Of a DNA stretch of 51,402 nt, positions 6,718 to 14,179 are shown piece by piece. The notes under the pieces are model-generated. The model was not told where the DNA came from and did no database searches. It worked only from the letters and a program-made list of their open reading frames with translations. Source of the stretch: a virus. The translations under genes and the position numbers were made by a program. Every line of letters starts with the position of its first letter. Positions within the stretch are counted from its first letter, which is position 1. The DNA is taken from IMG/VR virus record IMGVR_UViG_3300012096_000008, positions 1 to 51,402 of that record; one strand, given 5' to 3'.

Positions 6718-7047
6718 ATGAGTAAGTACAGCGAATTGCTGGCTATTATGGAGTTCGCCAAGAATACCAGCAAGGATAAAGAACCTAAACGTTGGCGTAA
6801 GAAGAAGGAACCTGACTTCATAAATCAGTTAGTAGACTATCAGGATAAGGTAGAGAAGTTTAACAAATGGTTGAAGACGCAGGAGAAAGAAGATAAGAAG
6901 AAAGATCACAGTCTATTTAAGGATTGGACTGTAGGACAGAAGACCGCTTTCTTTACTATACTCGGGCCACCAATGGGTATAGCTTACATATTCTGTATCG
7001 TCTTATTGGTACGAGGCTTGGCTACATTCGTAGTAGGAGGTCATTGA
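6718..7047 (+). CDS. Hypothetical charged protein with C-terminal membrane segments, 109 aa
   Basis: The ATG at 6718 follows GGAAGGAG. About 75 residues are rich in Lys, Glu and Asp (coiled, helical), followed by TVGQKTAFFTILGPPMGIAYIFCIVLLVRGLATFVVGGH, which holds one long or two short membrane segments. Cytoplasmic part first, membrane anchor last. Function unknown. The stop overlaps the next start as TGATG, showing coupling. Confidence 0.75.
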   Translation: MSKYSELLAIMEFAKNTSKDKEPKRWRKKKEPDFINQLVDYQDKVEKFNKWLKTQEKEDKKKDHSLFKDWTVGQKTAFFTILGPPMGIAYIFCIVLLVRGLATFVVGGH

Positions 7048-7259
7048 TGTCAACGCAAAGAGAACGTTGGGAAAGTTGGACTGCGCCTGAATCTCTTGAA
7101 GACTGCGTTAAGCTGTTCTTCGAAATTCTTGACATCACTGAAACATCAGACAGTGGAGTAGATTTTAAACCTAACTGTATTAGGAGTTGTCGTGTATGGG
7201 ACACTCACCGTCTCGAAAGAATTATCATTAAAATGAAAGAGTTAGCTATACGTGTCTAA
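7047..7259 (+). CDS. Hypothetical protein, 70 aa
   Basis: I chose the ATG at 7047 because it overlaps the previous stop and has TAGGAGG upstream. The product is soluble and mostly helical (MSTQRERWESWTAPESLEDC, then LERIIIKMKELAIRV), with three Cys residues. No family recognised. The next gene starts inside its last codons. Confidence 0.68.
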   Translation: MSTQRERWESWTAPESLEDCVKLFFEILDITETSDSGVDFKPNCIRSCRVWDTHRLERIIIKMKELAIRV

Positions 7260-8115
7260 TATACAAACATTAATACCAGATATATACAAACTAGTAGGAG
7301 GCCAAGATAACTGGCTCAGAGAAGATATTGCAACCCAATTTACGGCTGAACTCACTCTTAAACTCCAAGAATCCCTCGGAGAAAGAGCAAGCCCTACTCT
7401 TCGTCTCTCAGGTATGGGCTTACGCTGCCCGTGTAGCCTGTGGCACTCGATACATACCCCACTGGATGCAGAGCCACTCCCACCTTGGGCCAGAATCAAA
7501 TACACTTACGGACACATACTTGAAAGCCTTGTGATCGCCATGGCTAAGGCAGCCGGGCATGAAGTAACAGGAGAACAAGATGCTGTATCTGTTGATGGGA
7601 TCGTCGGCCATAGAGATTGTGTCATTGACGGGTGTATCGTTGATGTTAAATCTACTACTAGCCGTGGCTTCATCAAGTTCAAAGAAGGTTCAATCGCATC
7701 CGATGATACTTTTGGTTACTTGGATCAACTTGATGGGTATCTTGTGGGCTCCCTTCACGACCCACTTGTTCGGGATAAATATCGGGCTTACTTATTAGCA
7801 ATAGATAAACAATTAGGACATATGTGTTTATATGAGCATACTGCGCGCGAGAAAAGCATTAGAGAAAGAATTCGAGATTATAGAGATGTCGTCGCTCTTG
7901 ATAGAGCTCCGCCATGCACTTGCGAAGAAGTTCCCGAAGGAAAATCCGGAAACATTAGACTGGGCGTTAGAGCAAGCTATAATGCGTTTAAGTACCAGTG
8001 TCACCCACAGCTTCGAACCTTCCTCTATTCAACTGGACCAGTCTACTTAACTAAAGTGGTGAGGAAGCCTGATGTAATAGAGATAGATAGATATGGTAAG
8101 ATAGTTTACAATTAG
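7252..8115 (+). CDS. PD-(D/E)XK exonuclease (Cas4/YqaJ-like)
   Basis: The GTG start at 7252 overlaps the previous gene. The nuclease core shows YTYGHILESLV (Glu91), GHRD (His120, Asp122) and DVK (Asp131, Lys133), the order expected in the PD-(D/E)XK fold. Cys residues lie before the core (CPC near 59-61) and after it (CTC, then a lone Cys near the C-terminus), so an Fe-S or zinc site as in Cas4-type nucleases is possible. In T7-like phages such an enzyme takes the role of the gp6 exonuclease in host-DNA breakdown, recombination and primer removal. It is followed by endonuclease I. Confidence 0.78.
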   Translation: MSNIQTLIPDIYKLVGGQDNWLREDIATQFTAELTLKLQESLGERASPTLRLSGMGLRCPCSLWHSIHTPLDAEPLPPWARIKYTYGHILESLVIAMAKAAGHEVTGEQDAVSVDGIVGHRDCVIDGCIVDVKSTTSRGFIKFKEGSIASDDTFGYLDQLDGYLVGSLHDPLVRDKYRAYLLAIDKQLGHMCLYEHTAREKSIRERIRDYRDVVALDRAPPCTCEEVPEGKSGNIRLGVRASYNAFKYQCHPQLRTFLYSTGPVYLTKVVRKPDVIEIDRYGKIVYN

Positions 8116-8138
8116 TATTTACTTTTACCTCAAAATAT

Positions 8139-8190
8139 GATACCCTAGTATCTTCTTTCCTTTAGCCCACTACGGTGGGGGTTTCCTTTC
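8139..8190 (+). terminator. Two tandem terminator-like hairpins
   Basis: GATAC-CCTA-GTATC (8139-8152) is followed by a T-rich run, and CCCAC-TACG-GTGGG (8166-8179) by GGTTTCCTTTCTT. They fill the gap between the exonuclease and endonuclease I genes and probably attenuate transcription. Confidence 0.5.
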
Positions 8191-8212
8191 TTACTTTGAT
8201 ATACACACCAGC

Positions 8213-8545
8213 ATGACTAGAAATAAGTTTGAGGCTAGAATCTATGCCAGCCTCAAAGCCAAGAAGATTAGGTTTAAATATGAGTCCGAGAAAATCCCCT
8301 ACCTTATCTCAGGACACTACACTCCTGATTTCATTGTCACCACACGTAGCGGAAAGATTTATGTTGAGACTAAGGGCCACTTTAGACCTGAAGCTAAGCG
8401 AAAGATGGTTGCGGTCAAGAAGCTTAACCCCAAACTTGATATCAGAATACTCTTCTACTCATACAATAAATCTAATGAGAAGTGGTGCATCAAGAATGGT
8501 TTTCCCTTTGCTATAGGAGATATACCGGAGGATTGGTTAAGCTGA
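8213..8545 (+). CDS. Endonuclease I, Holliday-junction resolvase (T7 gp3-like)
   Basis: Cleaves branched DNA during packaging and host DNA degradation. At 110 aa it is a little shorter than T7 gp3 (149). The catalytic set is present: FEARIYASL (Glu7), HYTPDF (Asp39), and VETKG (Glu52, Lys54). The later IRILFYSYNKSNEKWC segment fits the family. It lies next to the exonuclease, as in other T7-like genomes. The initial ATG at 8213 lacks a strong ribosome-binding site. Confidence 0.95.
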   Translation: MTRNKFEARIYASLKAKKIRFKYESEKIPYLISGHYTPDFIVTTRSGKIYVETKGHFRPEAKRKMVAVKKLNPKLDIRILFYSYNKSNEKWCIKNGFPFAIGDIPEDWLS

Positions 8546-8691
8546 CTATCTATGCTACTCTATTGGAAGTATATACCTTGGAAGAAATACTTGAACTAAA
8601 CGATAAGACTGAAGAAGATTGCTTAGAGTTTCTAGTTGAAGAGAAGTTTGTAGATCTACCTAAAATCAAACCACTAGACTTCGATGATTAA
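8533..8691 (+). CDS. Small acidic protein, ~50 aa
   Basis: No ATG is in frame. Candidate starts are TTG 8533 (GGAGG is only one base away) and CTG 8542 (GGAGG ten bases away, overlapping the endonuclease stop as CTGA). The protein has a pattern common in T7-like phages behind endonuclease I: VYTLEEILELNDKTEEDCLEFL, then KPLDFDD at the end. Its stop overlaps the next gene. Function unknown. Confidence 0.6.
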   Translation: MVKLTIYATLLEVYTLEEILELNDKTEEDCLEFLVEEKFVDLPKIKPLDFDD

Positions 8692-8848
8692 ACATCCACA
8701 CACACGAGCCGAAAGGCTACGTCTTAAATATTTAAAGGACACCTTTGATAATAAATCAGGAGATCGCGCAGCCCGTAGAATACGGAGGGAAGCGATCAAG
8801 GCAAAGGAACTCGAAGATGAGCTTAGGCAGCAAGTACTTGGCTCGTAA
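8684..8848 (+). CDS. Small basic helical protein, 54 aa
   Basis: The ATG at 8684 overlaps the previous stop by 8 bases. The protein is rich in Arg and Lys (RAERLRLKYLKD, RAARRIRREAIKAKELEDEL), probably one long amphipathic helix, possibly nucleic-acid binding. Its end overlaps the next gene by 32 bases. No family recognised. Confidence 0.58.
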   Translation: MIKHPHTRAERLRLKYLKDTFDNKSGDRAARRIRREAIKAKELEDELRQQVLGS

Positions 8849-9056
8849 GAGAAAGCAATCATCTCAGCCGATTAAGTCTGAGATATCCTTGGGTAACCTG
8901 AGTGGTGGTATTGTTCCGTTACTTCACACTCTAAATGTAATCCAACCCAGAGATGAGATCATTGAAATAGATTTCGACTGGCACAACATCAAGGACGATA
9001 TCTGTCCTATAACAATCTATGTGAGAAAGGAGAAGTCTAAGACCAATGAAGGCTAG
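8817..9056 (+). CDS. Hypothetical protein, 79 aa
   Basis: I chose the ATG at 8817, with AAAGGA 8 bases upstream. The product has a basic N-terminus (KYLARKRKQSS) and then a probable beta-rich half ending in EIIEIDFDWHNIKDDICPITIYV. Unknown function. It overlaps the following HNH-like gene by 11 bases. Confidence 0.65.
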   Translation: MSLGSKYLARKRKQSSQPIKSEISLGNLSGGIVPLLHTLNVIQPRDEIIEIDFDWHNIKDDICPITIYVRKEKSKTNEG

Positions 9057-9282
9057 AAACTACCCCGCGGAGACTGCCTATGAAGACCGTCCTGCTCAAG
9101 TTCAAAGAAGAGAAGCTCGTAATAGAGCCAGACTCAAGGCAGCCAAAGCAGGTAAAGTACGCAAAGGAGACCAACTCGAAGTTGACCACCTTGGATACCA
9201 TAGGACTGGCAGCCTTGCTCACGTGCGGACTGCTGTTGTCTCTCAGCATGCGAATAGAATTAGACAACCGAAACGACATTGA
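9046..9282 (+). CDS. HNH-like small protein, 78 aa
   Basis: The protein follows the pattern of a small HNH-type protein often seen in T7-like phages: a basic Arg-rich helix (QVQRREARNRARLKAAKAGK), KGDQLEVDH with the central Asp-His pair, GSLAHVRTAVVSQHANR, and a basic tail. In relatives the middle reads like SNLRVVS; here an Asn of the HNH set seems replaced around LAHV, so nuclease activity is uncertain. It overlaps the previous gene by 11 bases. Confidence 0.6.
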   Translation: MKARNYPAETAYEDRPAQVQRREARNRARLKAAKAGKVRKGDQLEVDHLGYHRTGSLAHVRTAVVSQHANRIRQPKRH

Positions 9283-9283
9283 T

Positions 9284-9307
9284 GCTTGATTTCATCCTGA
9301 AATCAGC
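9284..9307 (+). other. Repeated hairpin element GCTTGATTTCA...TGAAATCAGC, copy 2
   Basis: TGATTTCA pairs with TGAAATCA (8 bp) around TCC. The outer 11 and 10 bases equal those of copy 1 at 6529-6556, while the inner pair and loop differ. It lies directly after the HNH-like gene and 34 bases before the next start. Confidence 0.55.
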
Positions 9308-9340
9308 TTTAGGCTATTACAGCCCAACAAAGGAAACAAC

Positions 9341-9490
9341 ATGAATGAAGTTACCCACGTGGCTGACCAGGCTCTGGAAGCCGAGAAGTACGTCCTCATC
9401 ATTGACCCGGAGACAGGTGAAGAAATCAAGGTCCAGCGTCTCGACGAGTTCTCCCAAGAAACCGAGGGTGATGAAACGACGATCCACTAA
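9341..9490 (+). CDS. Small acidic protein, 49 aa
   Basis: The ATG at 9341 has AAAGGA 6 bases upstream. The protein is strongly acidic (EVTHVADQALEAEKYVLIID, PETGEEIKVQRLDEF, ending SQETEGDETTIH). It is more GC-rich than its neighbours. Small acidic phage proteins sometimes mimic DNA to block host enzymes; here that is only a possibility. Confidence 0.65.
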   Translation: MNEVTHVADQALEAEKYVLIIDPETGEEIKVQRLDEFSQETEGDETTIH

Positions 9491-9579
9491 CATCCCGCCA
9501 TGGGAAGAATGTGACTTCTAATAGATGTCAACAGACATCAACTCCAGGGGTTCCACACGCCTTGGCTCCTGGTAAACTT

Positions 9580-9616
9580 AGGGAGGGTTGCTGCAAAACT
9601 CCCTCCCTATTCTTTT
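9580..9616 (+). terminator. Intrinsic terminator
   Basis: AGGGAGGG (9580-9587) pairs with CCCTCCCT (9601-9608) around a 13-base loop, followed by ATTCTTTT. It lies between the small acidic gene and the 216-aa gene. Confidence 0.65.
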
Positions 9617-9626
9617 GAGGTATACT

Positions 9627-10277
9627 ATGTTTAAATGGACTAAAGATTGGGAATGTGAATACTTAGCACCTACTACCTGCACGTCTACTGAGGTGCCGTG
9701 CATCGAACATTCGGTATGGACTCTCCATTCTGATGGAAGGTACTATTCGGATCAAAAAGAAGAAGGGAATAATCCCATGTTTGCCCATGAATGTGTTGCC
9801 TATGACCAGTCCCAGTCTTTGAAACCTAAGAATGCTTCGGGTGCTGGCGCAGTTGCGTCAGTAGTCCTTAGTGCTGCTCCTGATACAGAACAGGGTCAGC
9901 GTAAGTATCTCGAATCTCGTGCTCGCGATGTGATGTATATCAAGCGCGATGAGATTATCAAGATCTTCTTCATCGAAGAGCCGGAAGGTCCGAAGACTGC
10001 TAAGGAATTGAAACAGCGTCTGGCCAAGGGCCTCTACACCGTCGCTATTCCTAAGGATATTGATGATGACGAAGATGAAGATTTCGGCTACTTCCATTGG
10101 CGTGATGCCTTCTCTTGGCGTACGCCTGATACCCAGCCCGACAGGAAAGGCTATAAGATTGCCCAGGATGCACTCCAGAAGTTCTACGTAGAACAGCTGG
10201 ACATCATTAAGATAGTGTCCCCTGTTGAAGGTTTGGTTGCTCTGAAGGCTCTGCAGGATTGGAAGCCTAAGAAGTAA
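9627..10277 (+). CDS. Hypothetical protein, 216 aa, last gene of left block
   Basis: I chose the ATG at 9627 because of GAGG 7 bases upstream; an earlier TTG falls in the terminator hairpin. The N-terminal third is rich in Cys, Trp and Thr (FKWTKDWECEYLAPTTC). The middle is Ala/Gly-rich and then basic, an acidic run IPKDIDDDEDEDFGYFHW sits near residue 155, and the C-terminus is helical. No family recognised. The gene ends before the bidirectional terminator that closes the rightward block. Confidence 0.78.
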   Translation: MFKWTKDWECEYLAPTTCTSTEVPCIEHSVWTLHSDGRYYSDQKEEGNNPMFAHECVAYDQSQSLKPKNASGAGAVASVVLSAAPDTEQGQRKYLESRARDVMYIKRDEIIKIFFIEEPEGPKTAKELKQRLAKGLYTVAIPKDIDDDEDEDFGYFHWRDAFSWRTPDTQPDRKGYKIAQDALQKFYVEQLDIIKIVSPVEGLVALKALQDWKPKK

Positions 10278-10341
10278 TGTAGAGTTTGGTTCCATGTCTG
10301 TCACGACTATGGATTAAATCACAGTAGGTTGTGGTCCAAAG

Positions 10342-10379
10342 AAAAAACCCCGTAGGGATTGTTCCTTACGGGGTTTTTT
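10342..10379. terminator. Bidirectional intrinsic terminator between convergent blocks
   Basis: CCCCGTAGGG... pairs with CCTTACGGGG (10 bp with one wobble) around a 6-base loop, flanked by six A on one side and seven T on the other. It can therefore end both the rightward early transcripts and the 32-kb leftward late transcript. It is the best terminator in the window. Confidence 0.92.
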
Positions 10380-10406
10380 TGTGTCTTTTATCCTGTTATG
10401 ATAGGT

Positions 10407-12071
10407 TTAAGTACCTTCTTCAATGTCTGTACGTTGTTGACGTAGCTTCTTAAGCTTGGCTTTATCGAACTCAGTATGAGGATATTTCTTCATAAGCTCA
10501 TCAATCTGTCTGTGTATTGGTTCTAATTTATCTTGTCTTTCCCTAAGCCTTTTCCACGCAGCATCGATAGCATCATCAGCTTCTTTACTACCAATCATAT
10601 TAGGTTCCCTAACATTATAGGGTCTGTCTGGGTGACCCTCAGAGAAATTATCATTAGCTGCACGTCTAAAGTTCTCTACAGATTTAGAGATCTTTCCAGT
10701 TGAATCTCTTACACCGTAGGCAGTAGTCATAGTGACCTCATCAATAGGGATCTGATGCTGAGTAGCAATATCTTGGGTATACCACGGAGGACTATTACGA
10801 CGTTCTTGTTCAAGCATAAGCAAACGCGTGTCTGTATTCCTAGCCTCAGTCTCCCCAGCAAGTCTCATGTAATATTCATAGGCTGCTTTATCCGCAGCTG
10901 CATGATATTCATTATACTTCTGCGCCACCTGTTTTAAATACATAGCTCTAAGATTCTCTTCAGGGGTTAAAACTCCCCCAGCTTCAGCCTTCTCATAAAG
11001 TTTTTTAGCTTCAGGGACTAAAGCCCTTACAAAGGGAGTATATTTTAATTGATAATCTTTGCTTGCTTCCCCTGGATAACCTCCTTTAGCAAAGCCTTCT
11101 TCATCTTGAATAGCATGTTGTACTTCATGCATTAAAACCCCTTGATTAGTAGCATATTTGGGATTCATCCTTATAGTCTTATGACCTACACTCCACTCCG
11201 CCGCTCCATTGTAATAAGGATCTCTTATAACCCTAATATCCTGTAACTTAGGATAAGCCTTATATAATTCAGGATGATCTAGAACCCTAGGTAAAGCAGC
11301 GATATCTTCTCCAGTGAAACCATGACGAGCAGAATCAAACCATTGTCTATCGAAATTAGATTTACTATCGTCTATCTCGTAACGCCATCTATTATCAGCA
11401 CCACGAAAGAATCCTGTCTTCTGGAATATCTCATCAGGATGAGCAGCATTAGATTCTAGTACTTGAGCATGACCTAAGTCAGCCATCTTCTCCTTTATTC
11501 CAGCACTCTTAACACCAGCAAAGGAACCCAAAGTACCATCAGCCAACTTAGCAGCTACAGGAGCCGGAGCTCCTACCATAGTCATAGCTAAATCAGCAGT
11601 CTTTTGAATACCTTCCTCAGACATTGGATTTACTTCACCGGATTTAACATCTCCGGGAAAAGAGAAAATCTTTAGTGCACCCTTAATACTATCCATAAAA
11701 TTCTGCGGCAGATTCTTGACTGCTTCTTCTGATCCAGCAGCCATTCCACGCACAGCATTTAGTATGGATGCTCTGGCCGGTGTAGGAGTAAGGCCCTCTG
11801 ATTTAAACTCACCAGCGGGCTCCGTAGGGCTTCCTGGAGGCATTGTAGAAGAGGTGGTAGGATCATAATCCAGCTGTCTAAGAGGTTTATATTCAGCAGG
11901 ATTGAATCTATTCTGAAAGCTTCCTGCTAGTTCATTCTCCTTAATCTCAGCAGCATCTCTAGCTGGCTTATCCTGACCTACAGGTCTAATGCTAATGGCA
12001 TTCTCATGCATAGCTGTAGCATGAGCATACTCATCTTCATAATAGTTACCATCGCTAGTTCCAATAGGCAT
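10407..12071 (-). CDS. Virion protein with HEVQH zincin-like metalloprotease motif, 554 aa
   Basis: Last gene of the late block, directly after two large internal virion proteins, so probably ejected with DNA (inference). The N-terminal 200 residues are low-complexity and Ala/Pro-rich. Residues 295-330 read KTIRMNPKY...GVLMHEVQHAIQDEEGFAKGG, an HExxH zinc site at 315-319. A downstream GETEAR (Glu407/Glu409) may supply a third ligand. Such zincin domains are known in polyvalent phage/plasmid proteins. The C-terminus is a charged coiled coil (REQ..., KKLRQQRTDIEEG). The stop of the upstream gene overlaps its ATG by one base. Confidence 0.72.
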   Translation of the reverse strand: MPIGTSDGNYYEDEYAHATAMHENAISIRPVGQDKPARDAAEIKENELAGSFQNRFNPAEYKPLRQLDYDPTTSSTMPPGSPTEPAGEFKSEGLTPTPARASILNAVRGMAAGSEEAVKNLPQNFMDSIKGALKIFSFPGDVKSGEVNPMSEEGIQKTADLAMTMVGAPAPVAAKLADGTLGSFAGVKSAGIKEKMADLGHAQVLESNAAHPDEIFQKTGFFRGADNRWRYEIDDSKSNFDRQWFDSARHGFTGEDIAALPRVLDHPELYKAYPKLQDIRVIRDPYYNGAAEWSVGHKTIRMNPKYATNQGVLMHEVQHAIQDEEGFAKGGYPGEASKDYQLKYTPFVRALVPEAKKLYEKAEAGGVLTPEENLRAMYLKQVAQKYNEYHAAADKAAYEYYMRLAGETEARNTDTRLLMLEQERRNSPPWYTQDIATQHQIPIDEVTMTTAYGVRDSTGKISKSVENFRRAANDNFSEGHPDRPYNVREPNMIGSKEADDAIDAAWKRLRERQDKLEPIHRQIDELMKKYPHTEFDKAKLKKLRQQRTDIEEGT

Positions 12072-14179
12072 TATTTAGACACCGGAGGTTTGATTGTGCT
12101 ATCTATCGGGGGAATTCCCGGCTTCCTATTAGCATTCAAGAGAGCGTCCATCATCTTAGTGGGTATGCCTTCGACATTATTCCTGAAGTCAAAGCCACTA
12201 TGCGAAAGTACTCCAACAAGATAACTATTAATATCTCCACTGGCTGACTTCTCTACATGACCTAGATTCTTAAGACCTTCGTTGATCTTATCTATTACTG
12301 AAGTAACAGGGCGTGCATAAGTTTGTTGAACTTGAGACAAAGTACTATTATCCCTATTCAGTAACACAAACTGACCTTCTGTAGTATTCCAACCCATGTG
12401 GTAGCTTTGTAGATATCTTTGATCTTTAATCCTAGATAGATCTGCAATAGAATCTCTAGCTAAAATACCACCCCATGTTTTCTCAACCCAATTACGATAT
12501 TCAGTCTGAGTTTTCTGTGGTAGTTTAGCCATGAAGTCTGTAACCTTAGGATCAGTCATAGCTACAAAAGCTGTCTGACGATCTGCAGGATTGGGAAACT
12601 TATCCAAAGAACCAATATTCTTAAGATTGAATGCAAAGGTAGCTGCATTAATTTTACCTTGATCTTTAACCTCTGGATTAGCAATGACCTTAGCTACATC
12701 TACCATAGCCTTATAGACACCAGGATCGGAGATCTTCTTACTACGTGCATTATCCATGGCATCAGTCATAGTAGTGGGAGTAGGATTAGGTTGACCTAAG
12801 GCTTCCTTCTTCATACCGCCTACATAGTCAGAGTACTTCTTATCGAAGCCACCGACAATAGCATCCTGTAATAGGATAGCACCAGTCTGAGGACCGACAG
12901 CAGTAGTAACTGCCTGCATCTTCCTAGTCATCTCACCTACAGTTTCATCGGCATACAACTCATTAGTAGCTTTATTCTGGATGGCAGTATTCTGATTGAG
13001 AGTAAAGTAGACCCCCATATAATCTTTATCTTTTACCCGCTGAATGATATTATCATAGAGACTAAGTTGTTCATTGATCTCATTCTTTAGATTACTAAGA
13101 CCTCCGACATTACTGGCATAAGAATTGCCTTTCTCATCTCTACGTAAAGCAATAGATCTTAAGTGCGCAGCTGCAGCATCTCGTTGTGTAGCTAGGTTAG
13201 TCAACCACATTCTATTCTGTTCTTCACCCATTTGAGGTATCTGACCAGTAGCTTGACCCTGGAAATAATCAGATAGCTCTTTGGGTGTTTGTACATCAGT
13301 AGCCATTCGTTGAATATTGAAGGCATTGTCAATAGCTCCCCCGGCTTCTTTAGAAAAGTCCGCCTTAGTTCTCTGTACCGTTAATTCACCCTGACTCTTA
13401 GCTGCAGCTCTTTCTGCTTCAGCAGCCTTCTGATTAATTGTTAATGCAGACTGCTTAGCTACATAGTTTCTTAAACCTTCACTATCTATAGCGCCCCGGT
13501 CATACTTCTGTCTTATTAAATCCATGCCAGGAATACTATCAATGTATCTATCTATGAAAGCATGATCCTTATCTTGTACAGATTTACCAGCAGCTAAATT
13601 ACGATTAATATCTTGTAATAAGTTCTCATAGAAAGCATTGGCAGGGTTCTTACCACTGACCTTAGCAATCTGCTCATCAATAAAATCCTTGGAACCTGGA
13701 TATTGATTACGTAAATTCTTAGCTAGAGAGTTCAAAGCACCGGTGTATAGAGTATCATTAGCTTTACCAGCACCACCGTTCTGAGCCATAGCTGTACCTA
13801 GAGCCTGTGCTCTAGCAATACCTTGCTGTAGACCGCCGGGGATCTCTTGCGGAACTTCTTCAGCTAAGGTTGAACCGCTAATACCAGCAGAATGAAGTGA
13901 TTCAGGACTAGGTGCAACTCCACCTTGAGTTTGATTCCATACATTCTTTAAGGCTGCGGTATAATTATCTCTTAATCCTTCTACTCCAGTTCTAACCTTC
14001 TCCTTGATTATATCGGATTGTATCTCATTACCAAGACCTACAGCGCTGGTTAATCCTTCGCCTATAGTAGAAAGAGTCTTACCTAAAGAAGTATCAGACT
14101 CAGGTTGAGGTATAGTATGGGATACTCTAGTCCAATCTTGAGGATTTATCTGCGGAGGTTGAACGTCAAATGAGACCAT
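12071..14179 (-). CDS. Large internal virion / ejection protein, 702 aa
   Basis: The protein is long, Gln/Asn/Ala-rich and mostly alpha-helical, with no signal peptide or recognised enzyme motif. It starts with a Pro-rich segment (VQPPQINPQDWTRVSH), then a Gly-containing helix, then long helical stretches (AAEAERAAAKSQGELTVQ). Size, composition and place between the giant protein and the zincin protein match a T7 gp15-type internal core protein. It is coupled to both neighbours through one-base TAATG overlaps. Confidence 0.65.
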   Translation of the reverse strand: MVSFDVQPPQINPQDWTRVSHTIPQPESDTSLGKTLSTIGEGLTSAVGLGNEIQSDIIKEKVRTGVEGLRDNYTAALKNVWNQTQGGVAPSPESLHSAGISGSTLAEEVPQEIPGGLQQGIARAQALGTAMAQNGGAGKANDTLYTGALNSLAKNLRNQYPGSKDFIDEQIAKVSGKNPANAFYENLLQDINRNLAAGKSVQDKDHAFIDRYIDSIPGMDLIRQKYDRGAIDSEGLRNYVAKQSALTINQKAAEAERAAAKSQGELTVQRTKADFSKEAGGAIDNAFNIQRMATDVQTPKELSDYFQGQATGQIPQMGEEQNRMWLTNLATQRDAAAAHLRSIALRRDEKGNSYASNVGGLSNLKNEINEQLSLYDNIIQRVKDKDYMGVYFTLNQNTAIQNKATNELYADETVGEMTRKMQAVTTAVGPQTGAILLQDAIVGGFDKKYSDYVGGMKKEALGQPNPTPTTMTDAMDNARSKKISDPGVYKAMVDVAKVIANPEVKDQGKINAATFAFNLKNIGSLDKFPNPADRQTAFVAMTDPKVTDFMAKLPQKTQTEYRNWVEKTWGGILARDSIADLSRIKDQRYLQSYHMGWNTTEGQFVLLNRDNSTLSQVQQTYARPVTSVIDKINEGLKNLGHVEKSASGDINSYLVGVLSHSGFDFRNNVEGIPTKMMDALLNANRKPGIPPIDSTIKPPVSK

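Noticed and set aside
9080-9289. Frame with a membrane-like segment overlapping the HNH-like gene
   Set aside because: Lies almost wholly inside the HNH-like frame, which has the better family pattern; start lacks a clear ribosome-binding site.
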